64,000 nucleotides of DNA from Pluralibacter sp. UBA7423 (GCA_002470465.1 DKMD01000011.1:1-64000), one strand, 5' to 3'. Shown: positions 17,760-26,072, counted from the first letter of the stretch. Numbers and translations are program-made. The notes: a model not told the origin generated them from the sequence alone.

Positions 17760-19271
17760 ATGATGAACTTCCCTGAAAAATACAATTTTCATACCCCTGC
17801 AACTTCACCAGTGGCTGTCCCTCCTTCATTTTCAAGACAGGGGGCTTTTCTTGGCAGGCAAAACTACGATCCTGATAGCTTTCCGGTGTATGCACTACCG
17901 GAAATTATTCGAAATACTGTTTCTGCAGTACAACAGCAAACGCAGGCACCTCTGGCGCTGGTCGCTGCATCAGCGCTGGGCGCTATATCCCTGACCTGTC
18001 AGGGGGTTATTAACGTGGCAAGAACGGAAACACTCGTCTCTCCGGTAGCGCTGTTCATGATTACACTGGCGGAGTCAGGAGAACGTAAAAGCACTGTTGA
18101 TAAACTCTTCATGACTCCGTTGTATCAGGCTGATGCGCAACTTTATGAACGCTATGAAGAGGAGATGGTGCAGTGGCGTCGAAGGGTGGAAACCCACAAG
18201 GAGAAAATGAAAGCACTGAAGGCAATGCTCAGAAAGCAAATCACAAAAGGCGAAGATACTGCAGATACAGAAGAAAGGATTGCACGACAGCAGGCTGAAG
18301 AACCGCCTGCCCCCGTTCGCTACAAGCTGATTTTCTCTGACGTTACTCCGGCAGCACTGAAGAAGCACCTGGCTGAGAATTCCCCCGGCACTGGCATCAT
18401 GTCGGATGAAGCCGGGATGGTGTTCAAAACCCGCACATTAAGTGAACTTCCTTTCTTTAATAAGCTCTGGGATGGGGCAACGGTAACCATTGACCGTAAA
18501 TCAGCACCAGACCAGGTCATTAAAGATGGCAGGTTAACAATGTCATTATTGGTACAACCTGGCATATTTGCAAATTACCTGGCACGTCATGGGGACGAGG
18601 CTAAAAGCGTTGGCCTCCTGGCCCGCACACTTATCTGCCACCCGACATCCACTCAGGGAAGCCGGATGCTGACTCAGACAAACCAGCCGAATGATTCGCT
18701 CAGGGCATTTCATCAGCGCCAGCGTGAAATTCTGTCTACCTGGACCTCAGGAAACAATCCTCATATCCGCATGATGTTTTCCCCTGAAGCCCGCCAGGCA
18801 TGGGAGATGTTCTTCAATAACATTGAAGTGCAGCTTGCTCCCCACCAGTTACTGAGCCATATAAAGGACTACGCGTCCAAAGTCGCTGACAATACAGCTC
18901 GTATAGCTGCACTGTTTCAGTATTTCGCTGCTGATAACGATGTGATTTCAGCGGCATCAATGAACGGTGCGATCCAGGTCAGTATCTGGTACCTGAATCA
19001 GTTTCTTAAGGCATTCGCACCAGTGGATCCTCTGATGGAGGCCAACCAGGATGCGTGTTTACTTATGTCCAGCATCCTGGCTTTCTGTTCCCAACCCGAC
19101 GCTCTTGGCGTTCGTAAAAGTACGTTGATCAATTATGGCCCCGAGAAACTAAGGAAAAAGACCAGGAAAATCGACACGTTGCTCCAGCGGCTTGAACAGG
19201 AGGGATTTATTACGACTGAAAACATAAATAGCGAATGCTACATAACACTTTGCTGGAAGACGATGCCGTAA
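17760..19271 (+). CDS. yfjI: YfjI family protein (DUF3987)
   Basis: 503 residues, similar along its whole length to YfjI of the E. coli CP4-57 element. DUF3987 proteins have a RecA/helicase-like fold related to the primase-helicase proteins of satellites. Here the stretch ESGERKSTVDKLF (residues about 110–122) sits where a Walker A loop would be, but reads GERKST rather than GxxxxGKT. A charged coiled-coil segment spans about 130–180. The last 60 residues look like a winged helix (RKSTLINYG … LLQRLEQEGFITTEN). The function is unknown; replication or maintenance of the island is an inference. A terminator follows. Confidence 0.85.
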   Translation: MMNFPEKYNFHTPATSPVAVPPSFSRQGAFLGRQNYDPDSFPVYALPEIIRNTVSAVQQQTQAPLALVAASALGAISLTCQGVINVARTETLVSPVALFMITLAESGERKSTVDKLFMTPLYQADAQLYERYEEEMVQWRRRVETHKEKMKALKAMLRKQITKGEDTADTEERIARQQAEEPPAPVRYKLIFSDVTPAALKKHLAENSPGTGIMSDEAGMVFKTRTLSELPFFNKLWDGATVTIDRKSAPDQVIKDGRLTMSLLVQPGIFANYLARHGDEAKSVGLLARTLICHPTSTQGSRMLTQTNQPNDSLRAFHQRQREILSTWTSGNNPHIRMMFSPEARQAWEMFFNNIEVQLAPHQLLSHIKDYASKVADNTARIAALFQYFAADNDVISAASMNGAIQVSIWYLNQFLKAFAPVDPLMEANQDACLLMSSILAFCSQPDALGVRKSTLINYGPEKLRKKTRKIDTLLQRLEQEGFITTENINSECYITLCWKTMP

Positions 19272-19295
19272 TTTTTTGTAATCCATAAATTTTCA

Positions 19296-19332
19296 CCCCT
19301 GTATTATCAGACTGATACAGGGGTTTTCTTTA
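19296..19332 (+). terminator. Rho-independent terminator after yfjI
   Basis: Arms CCCCTGTAT (19296–19304) and ATACAGGGG (19315–19323) with a 10-nt loop, followed by TTTTCTTTAT. Confidence 0.85.
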
Positions 19333-19339
19333 TCTCATT

Positions 19340-19625
19340 GATCTGTATGAGCGATCAATGCACCACAATCGATTGATTTTAACTATGCATACAGATGTAT
19401 CGATCGTTTTAATCTATAAATAAAACAGATCGATTCCTCATTATCGATCGGAAAAATCAATTTTACCCCCTCATTTACCCTGCTTACTCTTACCCCTGCA
19501 TTCTCTATGGAATGGTGGGACAGGCTGCTTTATCTCCGATTTACGACGGATTATTCCCTCATCCGCATCTTTCCCTGGTATCTGCTGTGTGTCACTCATC
19601 CGACTCACTCACACAGGAGCTTTAA
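19340..19625. promoter_or_regulatory. Regulatory-looking region rich in GATCGAT/TCGATCG motifs
   Basis: Between about 19345 and 19460 the words TCGATTGATTTT, GTATCGATCGTTTTAATC, CAGATCGATT and TTATCGATCGG occur in close succession in AT-rich DNA. They look like repeated operator or initiator sites and are rich in Dam (GATC) sites. A related cluster lies at 28215–28445. The gene at 19626 follows with an AGGAGC ribosome site. Confidence 0.45.
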
Positions 19626-19778
19626 ATGAAACGACAATTACTGGCCGTATCAGACCTGGCTGCGCTGTTGCTTAGCCCCCTGGCACAGGCTGACAACATT
19701 CCTGAATCCATCCGGACAAAAGAAGGTACGAAACCTTTTGACGGCTGTGATGAGTGGTTCAGCTGTTCTGGCAAATGA
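19626..19778 (+). CDS. Short secreted peptide, possibly the 5' part of a frameshifted gene
   Basis: 50 residues with a clear ribosome site (AGGAGC). It starts MKRQLLAVSDLAALLLSPLA, a plausible Sec signal peptide with cleavage after AQA, and ends DGCDEWFSCSGK. From about 19738 the reading frame of the next entry overlaps it in the +1 frame and carries the more protein-like continuation. It is either a genuine small secreted peptide or the front of a gene broken by a 1-nt shift. Confidence 0.4.
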   Translation: MKRQLLAVSDLAALLLSPLAQADNIPESIRTKEGTKPFDGCDEWFSCSGK

Positions 19779-20013
19779 AGGGCGTTACAGCGTTATTCAG
19801 ACGCAGTACGGGCGCGACTGTATGACCGGTGGCATATGGGTGACAAACCTCAAAACGGGCAGGGCCGTGGAAATGCCCGGTATCACCAACTGCGACTTCG
19901 ACAGTGAGAAAAATGCGGTCGTGATTTATCCACAAAACGGCTTAGCCACTATCTACAAAGGAGGGAACAACACCACACCCGAGCTGGCAACCGCTGAACT
20001 ACCCGATGAGTAA
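19738..20013 (+). CDS. Small exported protein or 3' part of a frameshifted gene
   Basis: About 91 codons from a TTG at 19738; an ATG lies at 19750. The segment TAVMSGSAVLANEGRYS looks like the end of a signal peptide (cleavage after VLA), and the upstream in-frame codons read KKVRNLL, as if a normal signal peptide once began there without a surviving start codon. The mature part has two cysteines (GRDCMTG, ITNCDFD), suggesting a disulphide. The start is uncertain. Function unknown. Confidence 0.45.
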   Translation: MTAVMSGSAVLANEGRYSVIQTQYGRDCMTGGIWVTNLKTGRAVEMPGITNCDFDSEKNAVVIYPQNGLATIYKGGNNTTPELATAELPDE

Positions 20014-20096
20014 TTTCGCTGATTTCCTTTATATACCTGACGCGGCACATTCCGCTGATGCAGGTACGCTATATCAATAACTAAAGAGACGATGTA

Positions 20097-20651
20097 ATGA
20101 ATTACCCCTTTGATAAAAATGACGCTAACGCATGGCTGCTGGCCCTTCTCCCTCTGGTGCTGTTTCTGCTGGGGCTGTTTATGCCGGATACACTGCTGAC
20201 GACGGCCAGCATCGGTGTCACGTTCGGTGCCGTGTATGGCGACAGGAAGACATTACTGAAGCAGGAAAAGCCCGCGCCTTCGCTGTGGTGGTTTCTTATC
20301 TCCCCGGTGTATCTGTGGAAGCGTGATGCCTGGCAGCAAAAGCCGAAGCGCCTGTTCCAGGTATGGATTGTCGCCACTGTACTGATGCTGGCCGGGACCT
20401 GGTTCCAGATGTCCCATGACACCTCTTCAGCACTGGCAGAATCAGCCTGCCCGACCGTAACGGAAATCATGCAGGAAAATCATCAACGCGCCACCTGCAT
20501 AAAGATAGACGACATGCAGGAAGAGGTTTCCGGTCGCTTTTACAGAGCCCGTGCATTGATGAATACCGGCAGGAAAATGCCGGTAACCATTGAGGTCCGG
20601 GATGACGGAACGTTCTACGTCACGATCCCAGATATGAATGACGCGTATTGA
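20097..20651 (+). CDS. Hypothetical inner-membrane protein
   Basis: 184 residues. Hydrophobic segments lie near residues 13–50 (two helices, LLALLPLVLFLLGLFM and TASIGVTFGAVYG) and near 88–102 (VWIVATVLMLAGTWF), with a WWFLISPVYLWKRDAW segment between them; a periplasmic domain of about 80 residues follows with two cysteines (SACPTV, ATCIKI). It is a member of an unknown family seen in islands. It is followed closely by two further small exported proteins that are probably in the same operon. Confidence 0.65.
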   Translation: MNYPFDKNDANAWLLALLPLVLFLLGLFMPDTLLTTASIGVTFGAVYGDRKTLLKQEKPAPSLWWFLISPVYLWKRDAWQQKPKRLFQVWIVATVLMLAGTWFQMSHDTSSALAESACPTVTEIMQENHQRATCIKIDDMQEEVSGRFYRARALMNTGRKMPVTIEVRDDGTFYVTIPDMNDAY

Positions 20652-20663
20652 GCCGGAGGTTAT

Positions 20664-20864
20664 ATGGGCGTAAAAACGACACATCCACCGGTTCGGGGAA
20701 TGACTCCGGTAACGGTACTCCTGGTCTTTGCTCTGGTACTGATGCGCAGCACGACCATTGTCATTAAAGCCACCGGGGCTGCGATTGTGACCTGGTGCCT
20801 GCTCTCTATTTTCCGTTTGAGTGTCTTCAGCCACGAAGGAATAAATAATGAAAACATTAGTTAA
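20664..20864 (+). CDS. Small membrane protein
   Basis: 66 residues, preceded by GGAGG at 6 nt. One or two hydrophobic helices (TVLLVFALVLMRS and ATGAAIVTWCLLSIF). It lies 12 nt after the preceding membrane protein gene and overlaps the next by 17 nt. Function unknown. Confidence 0.6.
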   Translation: MGVKTTHPPVRGMTPVTVLLVFALVLMRSTTIVIKATGAAIVTWCLLSIFRLSVFSHEGINNENIS

Positions 20865-21534
20865 TACTATTATTGCCTCAATCATACTTTGTCTGGGTTT
20901 TTCTGTATCGGCCAGTCAATGTAATATGGATAACAAAGAGGTAAGCGCTGCGGTAATTAAAGCCATTCATGATGATCTTGGGGGTTCCGGATATCCGCAC
21001 AGACAACTGGTTAAAACCAGAGATGCCTGTATTTATAATTATTCTATAGGAGGGTCTGTTGATACCTATTACTATCGTATAAATCTCCGCGATGGGATAC
21101 ACCTGACCCGGATAACAGAGCGTGAAATGCGGGAGGCAATATCAGAAGAGAATCAGGTATGGAAAGAAAAACGTAATAAAGAATATGAGCAGTATCAAAA
21201 AGAGCATGGAGAAGCTGAGCGTAAGGCCCGTGCAGAGCAGCAACGAATGACCCGTGAAGGAGATATTGCTGGCCTTCTGGGAATTAATGACCCAAAAAGG
21301 AAAGCAGCATTAAATAAAGATCCTTTTGGGCAGGACGTCCGTAACAGGGTTAAAGAGATCTGTAGCGATATAACCCGTAAGCAAATGGCTCAGGGCAATA
21401 CAGAAAATATCTGCACTATGGCATTCCCTGTAAGGGTCCTGGGCAACAACAACTATCTTGCCCAAATGCAAATAGGTAGAAACTCCGTCAGTATTCGCTT
21501 TGATATGTCAGGTAATTATGAAGAAGTCAACTGA
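20848..21534 (+). CDS. Hypothetical exported protein
   Basis: 228 residues with a good ribosome site (AAGGA). A Sec signal peptide (MKTLVNTIIASIILCLGFSV, cleavage after SAS) is followed by a cysteine-containing periplasmic region, a charged helical or coiled-coil stretch at about residues 95–140 (EENQVWKEKRNKEYEQYQKE) and a C-terminal globular part. No known domain. The 3' end overlaps the next gene by 17 nt. AT-rich relative to core genes. Confidence 0.65.
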   Translation: MKTLVNTIIASIILCLGFSVSASQCNMDNKEVSAAVIKAIHDDLGGSGYPHRQLVKTRDACIYNYSIGGSVDTYYYRINLRDGIHLTRITEREMREAISEENQVWKEKRNKEYEQYQKEHGEAERKARAEQQRMTREGDIAGLLGINDPKRKAALNKDPFGQDVRNRVKEICSDITRKQMAQGNTENICTMAFPVRVLGNNNYLAQMQIGRNSVSIRFDMSGNYEEVN

Positions 21535-22111
21535 AGGCCAGGATAATAAAGCGGTCACATCAGGAATACGTGATCGGTTTAAATCTCCGTTTAGGCGTAA
21601 GCATGAAAAGGAGGAGCAGACGGATATACCTGCCTCTCCTGATGCCGGAGATGCTCTGGAGAATATTACCGGGGGTTCTCGTTCTGGTGGTGTGGTTAAT
21701 AAGTTAAAACAGCTGACGAACCGACAGCATGCAGTGAAAACATTGTCACTGACAGATGATGGGGCGGATACTGTAACTGCGCCAGACGCTGTAGCAACGG
21801 AAGAAGAGGTGTCTGCATCACGATTTAGCGCAACAATTACACGTTACCGTCCTGTGATTGAACGCGTGGTACTGGAGGGGCTGGTCGGTATCGCTGAAGA
21901 CAAACTGCAGGACGATGAACTGATTGCCGATCTTTTCAACAAAGCGTATGAGTTTTTACCTACACCGATCAGGCTGGTCCTGCCCCGGGAAAAGTGCCTG
22001 AGCTGGCTGATGCAGAACAGAGGACCACTGCTACTGAAGCTGGGCGATTACCGCCCGACATCACCAGAAGCAAATCCGCAACCTGCTTTGCCACCACACG
22101 AAGAAAAATAA
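21518..22111 (+). CDS. Hypothetical island protein
   Basis: 197 residues from ATG 21518, overlapping the exported-protein gene. The N-terminal 60 residues are very basic and low-complexity (RDRFKSPFRRKHEKEEQ), followed by an acidic linker and a helical C-terminal domain (about 110–180: FSATITRYRPVIERVVLEG … LPREKCLSWLMQNRG). No signal peptide. The family is unknown. A strong hairpin follows it. Confidence 0.6.
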   Translation: MKKSTEGQDNKAVTSGIRDRFKSPFRRKHEKEEQTDIPASPDAGDALENITGGSRSGGVVNKLKQLTNRQHAVKTLSLTDDGADTVTAPDAVATEEEVSASRFSATITRYRPVIERVVLEGLVGIAEDKLQDDELIADLFNKAYEFLPTPIRLVLPREKCLSWLMQNRGPLLLKLGDYRPTSPEANPQPALPPHEEK

Positions 22112-22130
22112 CCCATCAATGCTACTGGCA

Positions 22131-22172
22131 ACAGGCCACGTCTCCTTCGGGAAACGTGGCCTGTTTGCTTTT
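22131..22172 (+). terminator. Hairpin and T-run between the hypothetical gene and yfjQ
   Basis: Arms AGGCCACGT (22133–22141) and ACGTGGCCT (22154–22162) with a 12-nt loop, then GTTTGCTTTT. It separates the small exported-protein operon from yfjQ. Confidence 0.8.
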
Positions 22173-22196
22173 ATGTCATTTATGAAGGAATTAACC

Positions 22197-23015
22197 ATGA
22201 AACTAGCCAGTCGCTTTGGCCGAACCAATCAGATACGCCGTGACCGTCCGCTGACCCATGAGGAGCTGATGAGTCATGTTCCCAGCGTCTTCGGTGAAGA
22301 CAAACACACTTCCAGGAGTGAAAAGTACACCTATATCCCCACGATTGCCCTGCTCGAAAACCTGCAGCGTGAAGGGTTTGAGCCGTTCTTCGCCTGTCAG
22401 TCGCGCGTTCGCGACCCTGACCGCCGGGAGCATACAAAGCATATGCTGCGCCTGCGCCGCGCCGGGCAGATAAACGGCCAGCAGGTACCAGAAATCATCA
22501 TCCTCAACAGTCACGATGGTGCGTCCAGCTTTCAGCTGCTGCCGGGAATTTTCCGCAGCGTCTGTACTAATTCTCTGGTTTGCGGACAGTCATTTGGCGA
22601 AATACGCGTACCCCACCGGGGAAACGTGGTGGAGAAAGTCATTGAAGGGGCTTACGAAGTACTCGGCGTGTTTGACCGGGTCGAGGAGAAGCGTGAGGCA
22701 ATGCAGTCGCTGCTGCTCCCGCCACCGGCACAGCAGGCGCTGGCAAAAGCTGCGCTGACATATCGCTTTGGCGAGGAACATCAGCCGGTAACCGAATCCC
22801 AGGTACTGAGTGCCCGCCGCTGGCAGGACGATAAAAGTGACCTGTGGACGGTCTTTAACCGCCTGCAGGAGAACCTGAGCAAGGGCGGACTGGTCGGGCG
22901 CTCCGCACAAGGGAAACGCAGCCGCACCCGTGCCGTTAACGGTATCGACGGTGACCTCAAACTGAATCGCGCGTTATGGGTCATGGCGGAAGAGCTGCAG
23001 CAGGCACTGAGCTGA
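22197..23015 (+). CDS. yfjQ: YfjQ/YafZ family protein (DUF932)
   Basis: 272 residues from the ATG at 22197 (AAGGA 8 nt upstream); the start MKLASRFGRTNQIRRDRPLT matches the known start of the E. coli CP4-57 YfjQ and CP4-6 YafZ proteins, to which it is very similar over its length. DUF932 proteins occur widely in phages and islands; their function is not known. It is the first of a run of small genes in the order known from these elements (yfjQ, ardB, radC, DUF987, cbeA, cbtA). Its stop overlaps the next reading frame as TGATG. Confidence 0.9.
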   Translation: MKLASRFGRTNQIRRDRPLTHEELMSHVPSVFGEDKHTSRSEKYTYIPTIALLENLQREGFEPFFACQSRVRDPDRREHTKHMLRLRRAGQINGQQVPEIIILNSHDGASSFQLLPGIFRSVCTNSLVCGQSFGEIRVPHRGNVVEKVIEGAYEVLGVFDRVEEKREAMQSLLLPPPAQQALAKAALTYRFGEEHQPVTESQVLSARRWQDDKSDLWTVFNRLQENLSKGGLVGRSAQGKRSRTRAVNGIDGDLKLNRALWVMAEELQQALS

Positions 23016-23275
23016 TGCAGCACGTTCCAGCGAATGCTCACCAGACAGCAGTCTGGCCTGTTTCCCTGCAAAACCAGCCCGGCTGCCGCTCTGTATCCGA
23101 CGATGACCTCTGCGCCTGGTGCAGGCATCTCTGCTACCGGCCTGGTGAACTCAGCCTGTGCCGACTGTCAGTGACTGACGGCATCTGGCCCTCACGGTGC
23201 GATGCTGACGGCTATGCACAGTCCTGCCCACAGCTGCTTCTGACCACACCGACTGCTGAACTTACCCGCCGGTAA
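23015..23275 (+). CDS. Small cysteine-rich protein, unknown
   Basis: 86 residues, starting in a TGATG overlap with yfjQ, so translation would be coupled. Six cysteines are spread over the middle (GCRSVSDDDLCAWCRHLCYR, then LCRLS, SRCDADGYAQSC) and could bind zinc. The reading frame keeps normal-looking residue composition, but there is no ribosome site of its own and I do not recognise a family. Confidence 0.5.
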   Translation: MQHVPANAHQTAVWPVSLQNQPGCRSVSDDDLCAWCRHLCYRPGELSLCRLSVTDGIWPSRCDADGYAQSCPQLLLTTPTAELTRR

Positions 23276-23371
23276 CACATTCCTTCGCCATCACGCCTCA
23301 AATCACCTTTTCCACACATCAGGCTCCCGTTTACCGGAGTCGCACTTATGGCCTTTCAAAAGGAATAACCA

Positions 23372-23836
23372 ATGAATAACGCTACAAATCTGCAAACCCT
23401 TTCAGACCTCGAAAATACCAACACTCTCATCGTCACGTTGTTGCCCGATGAACAGCGTATCGGCTTCTGGCCACAGCACTTTGGTTCCATCCCGCAGTGG
23501 ATGACCCTTGAGCCGCATATCTTCGCCTGGATGGACCTCTTCTGTGCAGACTACTGCGGGGGTATCTGGCAGTTTTACACGCTGAGCAACGGCGGTGCTT
23601 TTATAGCCCCGGAGCCAGATGGTGATGACGTTGAAAAATGGACGCTGTTCAACCCGATGAATGGCAACGATGTGGAAATGAGCGCAGAGGCCGCGGGCAT
23701 AGCAGCCTGCCTGATGGCTTACAGCCACCACGCCATGCGCACCGAATGCGACGCCATGACGGAGCACTATTACCGTCTGCGGGACTACGCGCTCAACCAC
23801 GCGGAATGCAGCGCCATCATGCACATCATTGACTGA
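23372..23836 (+). CDS. yfjX: Antirestriction protein, ArdB/KlcA family (YfjX)
   Basis: 154 residues, preceded by AAAAGGAATAACC. The motifs RIGFWPQHFG, HIFAWMDLFCADYCGGIWQFYTLSNGG and MNGNDVEMSAEAAGI are characteristic of the ArdB/KlcA family, which inhibits type I restriction enzymes and so protects incoming elements. The same gene sits at this place, upstream of radC-like yfjY, in CP4-57. Confidence 0.92.
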   Translation: MNNATNLQTLSDLENTNTLIVTLLPDEQRIGFWPQHFGSIPQWMTLEPHIFAWMDLFCADYCGGIWQFYTLSNGGAFIAPEPDGDDVEKWTLFNPMNGNDVEMSAEAAGIAACLMAYSHHAMRTECDAMTEHYYRLRDYALNHAECSAIMHIID

Positions 23837-23846
23837 GGATCCCGCT

Positions 23847-24326
23847 ATGGAAACACAGTTACCACTGTTTGCCGCCGAATTACCGGCATCCGCACAACAC
23901 ACCATCCGTGAGGCACTAACCCTGCTGGAGCGTCAGTTACGCGAACCCGGTGCGTCATTTACCTCCAGTAGCTCAGTACGTGACTGGCTGCGCCTGCAGC
24001 TTGCCACACTGGAGCGCGAAGAGTTTACCGCGCTCTTCCTCGATAACCAGCACCGGCTGATTGCGCACGAAACTCTCTTCACCGGCACCATCAACCATAC
24101 GCAGGTCTATCCACGGGAGGTGGTAAAGGCTGCACTGAAATATAACGCTGCTGCCATGCTCGTGGCGCACTGCCATCCTTCAGGGCACGCAGAGCCCAGC
24201 GATTCAGACAGACGGATCACAGAACGTCTTAAGCAGACGCTGGAGCTGGTCGATATTCGCCTGCTGGACCACCTGGTGGTTGGCGGGATGGATATAGTGT
24301 CTTTTGCCGAACGAGGCTGGCTTTAA
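23847..24326 (+). CDS. yfjY: RadC/JAB-domain protein (YfjY/YeeS/YkfG family)
   Basis: 159 residues from ATG 23847, with GAGGA 9 nt upstream. The JAMM metal site is intact: the loop reads AHCHPSGHAEPSDSD, supplying two histidines and an aspartate, with an upstream glutamate in LEREEFTALFLD. The family is short compared with chromosomal RadC (no HhH domain). Role in DNA repair is assumed by name only; no activity has been settled. Confidence 0.92.
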   Translation: METQLPLFAAELPASAQHTIREALTLLERQLREPGASFTSSSSVRDWLRLQLATLEREEFTALFLDNQHRLIAHETLFTGTINHTQVYPREVVKAALKYNAAAMLVAHCHPSGHAEPSDSDRRITERLKQTLELVDIRLLDHLVVGGMDIVSFAERGWL

Positions 24327-24337
24327 GGAGACCGGTG

Positions 24338-24559
24338 ATGAAGATTATCAGCAAACGCCAGGCGATGGCGATATACCGCCAGCATCCGCAGTCCCGGCTG
24401 TTCCGCTTCTGTACCGGGCGGTATCAGTGGTCCGGCAGCGTCTGCCACTATGCAGGCCGGGAGGTACAGGACATCAGCGGTGTGCTGGCCGTCTTCGCGG
24501 AACGCCGTCAGGACCGCAACGGCCCTTATGTGGTACTGCGTAGCGTCACGCTGAACTGA
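24338..24559 (+). CDS. yeeT: DUF987 family protein (YeeT/YkfH type)
   Basis: 73 residues from ATG 24338 with AAGGAG 9 nt upstream. The body (RLFRFCTGRYQWSGSV, then GREVQDISGVLAVFAERR and the VVLRSVTLN end) is the DUF987 pattern, always found between the radC-like gene and the cbeA/cbtA pair. Function unknown. Confidence 0.9.
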   Translation: MKIISKRQAMAIYRQHPQSRLFRFCTGRYQWSGSVCHYAGREVQDISGVLAVFAERRQDRNGPYVVLRSVTLN

Positions 24560-24572
24560 GTAAGGAGAACAA

Positions 24573-25217
24573 ATGAGCCAAATTATCTCTACCACCGTTT
24601 ATACGCTGGATGAACTGTCCGGCGCGGCCCGCGAGAACGCCCGTAGCTGGTATCGTGAACATGCACTGAATGATGACTGGTATCAGAACGTGTTTGATGA
24701 GTTTATCGGCATCTGCAACATCCTGGGCGTGGACATTAAGATGCACAAGGTACCTGTCCCGTCGGGCGGCAGCCGTCAGCACCTCTGTATCTGGTTCAGC
24801 GGTTTCTGCCATCAGGGAAGCGGCGCTGCTTTTGAGGGGGAGTATGCTTACCAGCCGCAGGCCGTATACCGGATAAGGGAGCACTTCCCTGAAGATGCAG
24901 AGCTGCACCGGCTTACCGATTCACTGCAGGCCATCCAGTTGCATAACAGCGGCGAGCTTTGCGCCACGATCCGTCATCACGGCCAGCATATCCATGAATC
25001 CTGTATGGCAATCACGGTCGAACGCCACAGCCCCTCCGGACAGGACATGACCGCAGACAGTGAAGCGGCGATAACCGAAGCCATACGGGAGTTGGCCCGC
25101 TGGTTATACAACTGGCTGGAAACGGAATACGGCTGGCAGACATCCCCCGCTATCGTTGATGAAGACATCACCGACGGTAAATACACCTTCACCGAAACCG
25201 GTCAGCGATTCGGCTGA
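24573..25217 (+). CDS. Conserved island protein inserted upstream of cbeA (annotated elsewhere as antitoxin-like)
   Basis: 214 residues, ribosome site AAGGAG. It starts MSQIISTTVYTLDELSGAAR and has the segment LCIWFSGFCHQGSGAAFEGEY. I recall relatives in enterobacterial plasmids and phages labelled as an antitoxin of a toxin-antitoxin stability system, but I know of no experiment behind that label. It is not part of the E. coli K-12 yeeT–cbeA–cbtA arrangement, so it is an addition here. Confidence 0.7.
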   Translation: MSQIISTTVYTLDELSGAARENARSWYREHALNDDWYQNVFDEFIGICNILGVDIKMHKVPVPSGGSRQHLCIWFSGFCHQGSGAAFEGEYAYQPQAVYRIREHFPEDAELHRLTDSLQAIQLHNSGELCATIRHHGQHIHESCMAITVERHSPSGQDMTADSEAAITEAIRELARWLYNWLETEYGWQTSPAIVDEDITDGKYTFTETGQRFG

Positions 25218-25266
25218 CTGCCTCCGGTTAACCATTACTTAATTTATTTTTTAGCGAGACTTAATC

Positions 25267-25626
25267 ATGCCGGAATCTGACACCGCCGCAAGTGACAATA
25301 TGGACGCGCCGCGCTGGGGTCTGCAGCGAAGCATCACACCGTGTTTTGGCGCACGGCTGGTGCAGGAAGGCAACCAGTTGCACTATCTCGCTGACCGCGC
25401 CAGCATCACCGGTACGTTCAGCGAAGCGGATTTACGCCATCTTGATCAGGCGTTTCCACTGCTTTTGAAACAGCTTGAGCTGATGCTGGTTTCCGGTGAA
25501 CTCAATCCCCGCCATCAGCACTGCGTCACGCTGTATCACAATGGTCTCATCTGCGAAGCGGACACACTGGGCAGTTGTGGTTATATCTACCTCGCGATTT
25601 ATCCGGGGGAACCGCCAGCAGCGTAA
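25267..25626 (+). CDS. cbeA: Type IV antitoxin CbeA (YeeU/YfjZ/YafW family)
   Basis: 119 residues. The motifs [38 protein letters not shown] and [18 protein letters not shown] are diagnostic. In E. coli CbeA counters CbtA not by binding it but by stabilising MreB and FtsZ filaments. The toxin gene begins 68 nt downstream. Conserved length and residues indicate a functional copy. Confidence 0.93.
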   Translation: MPESDTAASDNMDAPRWGLQRSITPCFGARLVQEGNQLHYLADRASITGTFSEADLRHLDQAFPLLLKQLELMLVSGELNPRHQHCVTLYHNGLICEADTLGSCGYIYLAIYPGEPPAA

Positions 25627-25694
25627 TCACCAGACCTGCAACAGCATCCGGCAACACTACCACCTTCCTCGTTTCACCTCAGAAAGAGAACATC

Positions 25695-26072
25695 ATGCAA
25701 ACCCAATCCATACACCCTTTACGGGCGGCAGAGTCCTGCCCGTCGCCTGTCGCCGTCTGGCAGATATTACTGACGCACTTGCTGGACCGCCACTACGGTC
25801 TGACGCTCACAGATACGCCGTTTGGCAACGATGGCGTGATCCAGGAGCATATTGAGGCTGGTATCTCGCTGTGCGATGCCGTCAATTTTATCGTTGAAAA
25901 GTACGATCTGGTCCGTATCGATCGTCGCAGTTTTAGTACAGAAACACAGTCTCCGCTTATCGGTCACATTGACATTCTCCGCGCCCGTAAAGCCTGTGGA
26001 CTCATGACCCGGAACAGCTATAAAGCGGTTACCGACATCACTACCGGCAAATACAGCGAAATAACACGATGA
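25695..26072 (+). CDS. cbtA: Type IV toxin CbtA (YeeV/YpjF/YkfI family)
   Basis: 125 residues from ATG 25695 (AAAGAG upstream). Family motifs are [40 protein letters not shown] and [19 protein letters not shown]. CbtA inhibits polymerisation of the cytoskeletal proteins MreB and FtsZ, giving lemon-shaped, non-dividing cells. It is paired with cbeA and overlaps the DUF5983 gene by 4 nt. Confidence 0.93.
   Translation: MQTQSIHPLRAAESCPSPVAVWQILLTHLLDRHYGLTLTDTPFGNDGVIQEHIEAGISLCDAVNFIVEKYDLVRIDRRSFSTETQSPLIGHIDILRARKACGLMTRNSYKAVTDITTGKYSEITR

Noticed and set aside
20442..20885. Minus-strand frame of 147 codons opposite the small membrane-protein genes
   Set aside because: It lies opposite three plus-strand genes with good ribosome sites and has no domain.
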